NCBI GenBank assembly: GCA_025450375.1
Contig: JANWHO010000044.1
Location: forward strand, 1 to 7,888
Reading direction: 5' to 3'
DNA: 7,888 nucleotides
Source: Chloroflexota bacterium
GTDB lineage: Bacteria > Chloroflexota > UBA5177 > JANWHV01
Shown here: in pieces, positions 1 through 5,232 of the stretch
Numbering within the stretch: position 1 is the stretch's first letter
How the letters are laid out: each line of letters starts with the position of its first letter
Notes under the pieces: generated by a model
What the model was told of the DNA's origin: nothing
Seen by the model: the letters and a program-made list of their open reading frames with translations, nothing else
Database searches by the model: none
Position numbers and translations under genes: made by a program

Positions 1-61
1 CAACGATGAGGAATGGCCCGAACTTGACGCTGCTGAACGGAGGGTTCTGGTAGGGGCGCAC
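1..61 (-). CDS. Start of a possible further gene, cut by the window edge
   Basis: Downstream of the glutaredoxin-like gene the minus strand stays open to the window edge. A GTG at 61-59 would start a product beginning MRPYQNPPFSSVKFGPFLIV. A GAGGG sequence lies about 10 bases before it, and the 27-base gap from the previous stop codon fits the tight packing of this cluster. The last visible residues turn hydrophobic, so a membrane segment may begin here, but about 20 residues are too few to identify a family. The start codon is not certain, because the same frame is open back to the preceding stop codon and has no ATG. This is a tentative partial gene inferred from context and reading frame only. 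Confidence 0.4.
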   Translation of the reverse strand, partial: MRPYQNPPFSSVKFGPFLIV

Positions 62-62
62 T

Positions 63-88
63 GCGGCGCGCCCTCGAAGTGACGCCGC
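63..88 (-). repeat. Short GC-rich inverted repeat just after the glutaredoxin stop
   Basis: A perfect 6-base stem (GCGGCG at one end, CGCCGC at the other) encloses a 14-base loop directly after the TAA of the glutaredoxin-like gene. It has no following T-run, so it is not a classical intrinsic terminator. It would overlap the ribosome binding region of the partial gene starting at 61. In GC-rich DNA a stem this short may be chance. Confidence 0.25.
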
Positions 89-319
89 TTAAATCACGCA
101 GCCCCGCCCAGCCCAACCCACCTGGACCGGCTTGCCTTCCTCGGCGATCACCGGCACGGTCCGCGTGCCGCCCGTGAGCAGGAGCATGCGCTCACGGGCG
201 GCCGGATCGCGTTCCACGTCATACTCCACGAACTCCAGGCCACGCCATTCCAGATCCTCGCGCGCGGCGGCGCAAAAGGGGCATCCGGTCGTGGTAAAGA
301 GTTCAATCGGCGTGCTCAC
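89..319 (-). CDS. Glutaredoxin-like thiol-disulfide protein
   Basis: This is a minimal thioredoxin-fold protein of 76 residues, likely cytoplasmic, that would reduce disulfides or mixed disulfides on partner proteins. The N-terminal strand IELFTTTGCPFC carries the redox pair Cys13/Cys16 (CPFC), and TVPVI at 54-58 contains the cis-proline (Pro56) that faces the active site. The usual glutathione-binding end is replaced by a short tail, GWAGRGCVI, with a third cysteine at position 74. At 76 residues it is about as short as a glutaredoxin can be. The start is GTG at 319, preceded by GAGGG about 9 bases upstream, and only 2 bases separate it from the stop codon of the hydroxyacid dehydrogenase, so the two are probably co-translated. 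The fold is secure; the substrate and whether it uses glutathione are unknown. Confidence 0.88.
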   Translation of the reverse strand: MSTPIELFTTTGCPFCAAAREDLEWRGLEFVEYDVERDPAARERMLLLTGGTRTVPVIAEEGKPVQVGWAGRGCVI

Positions 320-321
320 GA

Positions 322-1290
322 TTACGTTCCCTCGACCAGGTTGGGCGGCGTGAGGCCGGAGAGCGCGGCGGTCACGCTCTCAGCCACCAGGCGGCCCATC
401 GCCTCACGGGCCGGCGCGGTGGAGCTTCCCAGGTGCGGAGTCAGCACCACGTTGTCCAATTCCGCCAGGCCGGGAGCCAGCCGCGGCTCGTGCTCATACA
501 CGTCCAGCCCGGCACCCGCGATCTTCCGGCCCTTCAACGCCTCGACCAACGCCGCTTCATCGACCACCGGCCCCCGGCACAAGTTGAGCAGGTAGGCGGT
601 TGGCTTCATCAGGGCCAGGTGCTCCTTCGCGACCATGTGCCGGGTAGCCGGGGTGAGCGGGACATGCAGGGTTACAACGTCCGAGTGCTTGAAGATTTCC
701 TCCAGGGCGACGTATTCCGCCCCGATTGCCTCCTCCAGCTTGTTCTTGCGCAGCACGTCGAAATAGAGGACGCGCATGTCGAAGCCCTTGGCGCGCTCGG
801 CCACGGTCGAGCCGATCCGCCCCAAGCCAATGATCCCCAGGGTAGCGCGGTTCAGTTCCGGGCCGACCAGGGTGAAGGCATCCCAATGCTTGAACTTGCC
901 CCCGCGCACCAGGGCGTTCCCAGGGATGATCCCACGCATGAGGGCGATAATCAGGCCAAAAGTCAGCTCGCACACTGCGCTGTTCTCGACTCCCGGCGTG
1001 TGGGTCACCCAGATGTCACGGCTAATCGCGGCGCCAAGATCCACGTTGTCGTAGCCGACCGCGTAGTTGGCGATGATCTTGAGTTGCGGCCCGGCGGCGT
1101 CGCATACCTCGCCGGTCATCTTGTCATCGGCTATGCTGACGATCGCGTGCGCCCCGCGGACAAACTCCTTCATCTTCTCGGGTGACAGGGGATCGGTGCT
1201 GTCATGGATGTCTACCGCGAACTGCTTGCGCAGCATCGACATCAGCGGCTCGGGCACCTTTCTGGTAATCACTACCCGCTGCTTATCCAT
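322..1290 (-). CDS. D-2-hydroxyacid dehydrogenase (glyoxylate/hydroxypyruvate/2-ketogluconate reductase type)
   Basis: This is an NAD(P)-dependent reductase that interconverts 2-keto acids and D-2-hydroxy acids in the cytoplasm. Its 322 residues match the usual family length. The substrate domain spans both ends, and the Rossmann domain (about 100-290) has GLGRIG at 155-160 followed by an aspartate at 178 (YFD), which normally favours NADH over NADPH. The catalytic triad is visible: Arg239 (NLCRGP), Glu268 (DVYEHEP) and His286 (TPHLGSST). The Arg-to-Glu spacing of 29 matches D-lactate and phosphoglycerate dehydrogenases as I recall them. The ATG start has a GGGAGG sequence close upstream. Family members reduce glyoxylate, hydroxypyruvate or 2-keto-D-gluconate. 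Because this cluster also encodes a sugar dehydrogenase, a sugar-derived keto acid is a reasonable guess, but the sequence alone does not settle the substrate. Confidence 0.93.
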   Translation of the reverse strand: MDKQRVVITRKVPEPLMSMLRKQFAVDIHDSTDPLSPEKMKEFVRGAHAIVSIADDKMTGEVCDAAGPQLKIIANYAVGYDNVDLGAAISRDIWVTHTPGVENSAVCELTFGLIIALMRGIIPGNALVRGGKFKHWDAFTLVGPELNRATLGIIGLGRIGSTVAERAKGFDMRVLYFDVLRKNKLEEAIGAEYVALEEIFKHSDVVTLHVPLTPATRHMVAKEHLALMKPTAYLLNLCRGPVVDEAALVEALKGRKIAGAGLDVYEHEPRLAPGLAELDNVVLTPHLGSSTAPAREAMGRLVAESVTAALSGLTPPNLVEGT

Positions 1291-1323
1291 GGGCCTCCCT
1301 TCTCATTCTCGACCTAAACTCGT

Positions 1324-1521
1324 CTAGCCATTGCCGTTCACGTTCAACTGGCCGAGCGTCACTTTATAGATCTTCTGACCATTGGGAGTGATTGCGGTGA
1401 TGCTCACGGAGGCGCCCACGGCGAGAAACACCCCCACCACTATGCCAATCACCAAGAGGGGGGAACGCTCGATCGTGCGCCATCCAGATCCAAAGCCACG
1501 GATCGCGAACTGCCCTTTCAT
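1324..1521 (-). CDS. Small single-pass membrane protein, unknown function
   Basis: I do not recognise a family for this 65-residue protein. Residues 1-20 are basic and polar (MKGQFAIRGFGSGWRTIERS), residues 21-43 form one strongly hydrophobic segment (LLVIGIVVGVFLAVGASVSI at its core), and the remaining 20 or so are polar and end in LGQLNVNGNG. The positive-inside rule would put the N-terminus in the cytoplasm and the short C-terminal tail outside. An uncleaved signal anchor is more likely than a secreted peptide, because little would remain after cleavage. It starts only 10 bases after the stop of the ferritin-like gene and has an AGGGGGA ribosome binding site, so co-expression with that gene is expected. 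A membrane partner or anchor for a neighbour is possible but is inference only. Confidence 0.72.
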   Translation of the reverse strand: MKGQFAIRGFGSGWRTIERSPLLVIGIVVGVFLAVGASVSITAITPNGQKIYKVTLGQLNVNGNG

Positions 1522-1531
1522 CTAGATCCCC

Positions 1532-1852
1532 CTACACTTTTTCTTCCTGCTCCTCCGCCTGATCTCCGTGCTCGACAATGTCGCCGGGCTTGAAGAGGAT
1601 GCCCTGGCAGGCGACGCGCCATTTGGGCTCGCGGCGCAGCAAGAACTCCAGGTCCATGGCGAAATGCTTGAACTCCTCGCCCTGCGCGTCCGCCATGATT
1701 GCCTTCGCCTGCGCGTCTTTTTCGACCGACATTCGTTGCTTGTACCAGTTGATCGCTTCGGCTTCCTCGATCATGGAGACAATCATGCGCGCGAACGTCC
1801 GGGTCTCATCCGACAACTCGTTCGCCGGCTCGTGATACTGTTCAAATCCCAT
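1532..1852 (-). CDS. Encapsulated-ferritin-like (EncFtn) protein without a visible targeting peptide
   Basis: This two-helix ferritin-like protein is probably a ferroxidase that oxidises Fe(II) at a di-iron site formed between subunits. It resembles the encapsulated ferritins best known from Rhodospirillum rubrum. Helix 1 carries IEEAEAINWYKQR (Glu29, Glu30, Glu32, Trp36, Tyr37) and helix 2 carries GEEFKHFAMDLEFL (Glu60, His63). From memory these line up, with a constant offset of two, with Rhodospirillum residues Glu31, Glu32, Glu34, Trp38, Tyr39, Glu62 and His65, which form the metal entry site and ferroxidase centre. EncFtn normally ends in a short peptide of the LTVGSL or GSLK kind that docks it inside an encapsulin shell. 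Here the last 19 residues are acidic (EHGDQAEEQEEKV) with no such motif, and no shell gene is in the window. The start is ATG with AAAGGGG upstream, 27 bases after the glycosidase stop. Confidence 0.85.
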   Translation of the reverse strand: MGFEQYHEPANELSDETRTFARMIVSMIEEAEAINWYKQRMSVEKDAQAKAIMADAQGEEFKHFAMDLEFLLRREPKWRVACQGILFKPGDIVEHGDQAEEQEEKV

Positions 1853-1879
1853 GGTGGCGCCCCTTTCTACATTCTCTAT

Positions 1880-4324
1880 TTATGCTTGTTGTGTCACTTC
1901 AACCACCCAGAACCCCTTTCGTTCAAGCTGGAGAACAATGCCTTGCCGGAGCTGCTCGGCAGGGACCAGGGCCTGGTCGGTCCAGTGGCCAAGGAGGCTG
2001 TCGTACATCCTGAGGTTGTAGGCGCCGCTCACCTCGGTCTCCACCAACAAGGTGGTGACTATAGTGCGGTCAAGGGTGTTGCCGGCGAAGAGCAGCATAT
2101 TGTCGCCCTGGCGCAGCCCCATGGCCACGGCGGCATCGCCGATCGCCTGGACTTGCGGGGAAATGTCTTCCTCGTAAGCCACATAGGATGCCGACTCCTG
2201 GAAGTGGTGGTTAGTAAATATGCGAAGGTCGGGCGCGCGCACCGCGAGCCAGGCCAGCGTTCCTCCCCGATAGGGGAGGTTTCGGACCCCCAACCATTTC
2301 CATTCGGGCGCCAGTTTCGGATAGATCCGTGGGATACCGGTCGAAAGGTCCAGGCCCGCCGCGCCCTCGATCGCCGCCCACAGGTAGCGCGGAGGGAACC
2401 AGGGCGAGAGCATCATCCCCTCGTTGACCAGCGTCTCGCCATGGAGCCATTCCGAGAATTGTCCCGGCACCGTGTTATTTTGCCGGGGATCGCGCGAGTA
2501 GTTCTGGAAGCTCGTGCCCAGGGCCTGCGCCATATGGGAGGGGCTGAAGCGCGCGATGGCAAAAGCATACCAGAAGGTTACCCCAACCCATACCCCGCCC
2601 ATCAACCCGTACGCGGGTTCAGGACCGGGACTGTAGTTTGGCGCGTCGCGCGGGGTCGTGCGGATCCCGGCGTCAGTCCAGAAGTCATCGCTGCTCAAGC
2701 GGCTGACGATCCGCGCCGCTACCTCGTCCGGCGCCACTCCGAAGATCACCGGGAACACGAGGTCCGAGGTGACATCACTCCGAGTCTGACCATCCAGATC
2801 GATATTCAGGTAATACAGCCCGTTCGCGGGGTTGTACAGGTGGGTGTTAATCGCGGCCTTGAGCGCCTCCGCCTCGGCGGAAAAGGCGGCACTTTCGTCG
2901 TGCCGCTCAAGGACGCGGGCCATATGGGCAACGGTCCTCAAGGCGGCGACGCACTCCGAGTTGACCTCGGTGGTGGCGCCCGAGAGGCGGTAATCCTTGA
3001 TCACGTTGCGCCAGCCAACGATGCCCCAGTCGGATTCGCCGGTCGCCGTACACCAGACCAGACCCTGTTCGTTGCGCTGCGAGAGAATGTACCGGGCCGC
3101 TTTGGCGGCGCAGGGGTAGACCTCGCGCAGGAATTCATCGGAACCAGTGGCGGTGTAATGATGCCAGAGGGCCAGAATGAGCAAAGGGGTGTTATCGTTG
3201 ATATTGAGGCCGTAATCCTCGCTCTTGCCGGTGCGAATATCATAGTATTCAACGATCAGGCCGCTGGGCTCCTGCAGGCGGACATAGGCGAGGAGCGACT
3301 CGCGGGCGAACTCCGGGGTCAGGTAGTCGGCGCCATAGCCGAACCAGGCGGTATCCCGGCCTACGCTGTTGTTCGAGCGCATGGGATCGTTGACAAAGCA
3401 CCACCCAGTTTGGGTCTTGCATTGGACACGCAGCATGTTGGCCTTGGCCCAGAGTACGCCGCGATTTACCGCCGCGTCCGGAGTGAGCACCACCGAGCGG
3501 CCCAGCACCGCGTCGTAGTAGGCCCTGGTCCGGGCCAGCGCGTCGTCCGCGTTCGGACACGATCGGTACGTCGCCGTGGCGCCAGAGCGTCCCTCACGCG
3601 AGAAGCTGAGGAGGTAATTGAAGGTAACTCGCGCACCCGGCTGGATCGTATGGGACAGATGGAGGACGCCAAGATTGTCGCCAGGGGAGCACTCGGTGGA
3701 ACCCGAAAGGAGCCCAGGCCCACGCATCCCCACCGCTTTGGCGTAATCCAGGGTCGTCTCGTAACTGGTGGGCGTTTCGGAGCAGCCAAACACTCGCACG
3801 AGGTCCGAATCGGACTGATTCCAGGCCAGTAAAGCCCCAAGCCGTTTGTCGAACGCGGCTTTCAGGTCATGCGGGGTGCTGCCACGAAGTTGGCAGAAGG
3901 CATAGGTGCCGATGTGGGCCTCTACACCGCTCTCATTGCGCAATTCCACCGTGTAATAGACGGCAGGCGGGTCGACCGAGCCGTCGCTTCCCGGCTCTCC
4001 GCTCAGGACAAAAATATTCTCATCTACCTGTACCTTGTTCTGAAGCTTAAACGCGCGTCTCTGATGCTCCGGATAGAGCGTGAAGGTGCCCGTCTCGACC
4101 GGAGCCAATTGCATGCCGGTTTGTTCATCCCAGTGATGCAAGACGAGGGAGCCAAACACGGTTATCCCGGCCTCGATGCTGTAAATCTTCTCGATCGCGC
4201 CCGTTCCCTTGATCAGGGTGCAGACAGTAGGGCCACCGAGCATGCTCCCCACCGCCATTTCGTCGTCGGCGATCGTGTAGCCCGCGTCCCTCGCACTGTG
4301 GCCTATCTCCTGCGCAATCGCCAT
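1880..4324 (-). CDS. Six-hairpin glycosidase superfamily enzyme (glycoside hydrolase or phosphorylase)
   Basis: This 814-residue protein has the layout of clan members with an (alpha/alpha)6 barrel: a beta-rich N-terminal domain (about 1-275), a helical barrel (about 280-660) and a beta-type C-terminal domain (about 660-814). Barrel landmarks are RDTAWFGYG (323-331), NINDNTPLLILALW (374-387), TGESDWG (428-434), GGVWVGVTFWYAFAIARF (576-593), SEWLHGE (624-630) and SPWFPPRYLWAAIEG (640-654). Glu430 and Glu625 are the best candidates for catalytic acid and base, judged by position only. The motif set recalls amylo-alpha-1,6-glucosidase C-terminal domains, GH15/GH63-type enzymes and GH94/GH65 phosphorylases; I cannot choose among them. 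There is no signal peptide, so it would act in the cytoplasm on an imported oligosaccharide. The ATG start has AAGGA a few bases upstream. It follows the TIM-barrel gene after 44 bases and probably belongs to the same sugar pathway. Confidence 0.82.
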   Translation of the reverse strand: MAIAQEIGHSARDAGYTIADDEMAVGSMLGGPTVCTLIKGTGAIEKIYSIEAGITVFGSLVLHHWDEQTGMQLAPVETGTFTLYPEHQRRAFKLQNKVQVDENIFVLSGEPGSDGSVDPPAVYYTVELRNESGVEAHIGTYAFCQLRGSTPHDLKAAFDKRLGALLAWNQSDSDLVRVFGCSETPTSYETTLDYAKAVGMRGPGLLSGSTECSPGDNLGVLHLSHTIQPGARVTFNYLLSFSREGRSGATATYRSCPNADDALARTRAYYDAVLGRSVVLTPDAAVNRGVLWAKANMLRVQCKTQTGWCFVNDPMRSNNSVGRDTAWFGYGADYLTPEFARESLLAYVRLQEPSGLIVEYYDIRTGKSEDYGLNINDNTPLLILALWHHYTATGSDEFLREVYPCAAKAARYILSQRNEQGLVWCTATGESDWGIVGWRNVIKDYRLSGATTEVNSECVAALRTVAHMARVLERHDESAAFSAEAEALKAAINTHLYNPANGLYYLNIDLDGQTRSDVTSDLVFPVIFGVAPDEVAARIVSRLSSDDFWTDAGIRTTPRDAPNYSPGPEPAYGLMGGVWVGVTFWYAFAIARFSPSHMAQALGTSFQNYSRDPRQNNTVPGQFSEWLHGETLVNEGMMLSPWFPPRYLWAAIEGAAGLDLSTGIPRIYPKLAPEWKWLGVRNLPYRGGTLAWLAVRAPDLRIFTNHHFQESASYVAYEEDISPQVQAIGDAAVAMGLRQGDNMLLFAGNTLDRTIVTTLLVETEVSGAYNLRMYDSLLGHWTDQALVPAEQLRQGIVLQLERKGFWVVEVTQQA

Positions 4325-4368
4325 TCCGTCCTTGCTCTCCTCCCATATAACTGGTGATCAGGGTTGAC

Positions 4369-5232
4369 TCAGGCGCCCAGGAAGGCTTCCCGCCAGGCTC
4401 GTTCCAGACCGGCGCGGCTCTCCGTAATTACCCACGAGAGGTCCGCACTCCAGAGCGGATCTGGGACACCGCTGGAGAAAATTTCCACGCTGTACGCGCC
4501 CCGGTAGCCGCTCTCATGCACGGCCCGGAGCAGCGGGGCCAAGGGAATCTCGCCTTGACCCACGATTAGTCGATCTTGAAATGACCGCGGGGTCCGCCAA
4601 TCACTGACCTGCACCACGAATATCCGGTTACCACACGCGGTGATCCCCTCCACAATGCCGGCGTTCTGCCAGATGTTCCAGGCATCCAGGCAGATGCCAA
4701 AGTTGGCCCGATCCACCAACTCCACGATCCGCATCCCCTGCTCCAGGGTCCAGATCGCCGACTCCTCGTTCATGATCGAGGGGTTCAGCGGCTCCAGGGC
4801 GATCCGCGCCCCGTGTCCCTGGGCAAAGTCGGCCAACGCGCGGTATTCCCGGGCCGCCCTCTCGAACACCTCCTGCATATTGCCGTTCGGGGGGATGCCC
4901 GTGTTGGTGACGAAGGGCACGTTTGGCGCGAACGGGGCAACCAGCTCAATGGTGTGGCGGAAACGGGACATCCGCGCCGGGATATCCTTCGGCTCGGGCT
5001 GTGATAGGCTGGGGAACAGGGTTCGCACGGCCGGTTGCACGGAACTGATCACCAGTCCGCTCTGGGCGACCAGTTCCAACTGCTCGGCAGCCCGCGCGTC
5101 ATCCAGCTTGACCTCGCAGACCTCGATCGTGTTCACCCCAAGCCGTGCGTAATTCTCCAGATCCTCCTCGTACGTCCATGGCTGGGACGTGAACTCGCTG
5201 ACCCCAAACGTGAACGGCGGCGCCTCGGTCAT
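4369..5232 (-). CDS. Sugar phosphate isomerase/epimerase-type TIM-barrel protein
   Basis: This 287-residue protein belongs to the xylose-isomerase-like TIM-barrel superfamily (the AP endonuclease 2 fold), whose members isomerise, epimerise, dehydrate or cleave sugars using a divalent metal. Strand-end metal ligands are visible: Glu147 (ALEPLNP), Asp183 (CLDAWNIW) and Glu250 (YSVEIF). At the usual histidine position the sequence reads VVQVSDW, giving Gln208 with Asp211 nearby. The family signature near the substrate loop is RLIVGQGEIPLAPLL (221-235). There is no signal peptide. Its ATG overlaps the stop of the GMC oxidoreductase in an ATGA junction, and AGAGGAG lies just upstream, so the two products are made together. 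In known systems such proteins next to GMC-type dehydrogenases act on the oxidised (often 3-keto) sugar. The fold and metal site are secure; the reaction is inferred from context. Confidence 0.88.
   Translation of the reverse strand: MTEAPPFTFGVSEFTSQPWTYEEDLENYARLGVNTIEVCEVKLDDARAAEQLELVAQSGLVISSVQPAVRTLFPSLSQPEPKDIPARMSRFRHTIELVAPFAPNVPFVTNTGIPPNGNMQEVFERAAREYRALADFAQGHGARIALEPLNPSIMNEESAIWTLEQGMRIVELVDRANFGICLDAWNIWQNAGIVEGITACGNRIFVVQVSDWRTPRSFQDRLIVGQGEIPLAPLLRAVHESGYRGAYSVEIFSSGVPDPLWSADLSWVITESRAGLERAWREAFLGA
5229..5232 (-). promoter_or_regulatory. ATGA stop-start overlap (translational coupling)
   Basis: The TGA ending the GMC oxidoreductase (5231-5229) shares two bases with the ATG of the TIM-barrel protein (5232-5230). 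A strong AGAGGAG sequence 7-8 bases upstream lies inside the end of the oxidoreductase gene. Such overlaps usually let a terminating ribosome restart, keeping the two proteins at related levels. Confidence 0.8.

Noticed and set aside
63..88. The inverted repeat after the glutaredoxin gene as a transcription terminator
   Set aside because: It has only a 6-base stem with a 14-base loop and no T-run, and the next frame seems to begin right after it.
433..1185. A 250-codon plus-strand open frame opposite the hydroxyacid dehydrogenase
   Set aside because: It mirrors the dehydrogenase coding sequence and shows no motif of its own.
1324..1383. LGQLNV in the small membrane protein as a displaced encapsulin-docking peptide
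   Set aside because: The likeness to LTVGSL is loose, the segment is predicted to lie on the outer side of the membrane, and it is not in frame with the ferritin-like protein.
1568..3832. A 754-codon plus-strand open frame across the ferritin-like and glycosidase genes
   Set aside because: It is antisense to two well-supported genes with recognisable motifs. Its product is rich in Arg, Gly, His and Val without any domain pattern. Long antisense frames are common opposite GC-rich genes.
4325..4368. AT-rich TTATAT in the gap before the glycosidase gene as an internal promoter
   Set aside because: No convincing -35 element at the right distance was found, and the gap is short enough for simple operon read-through.
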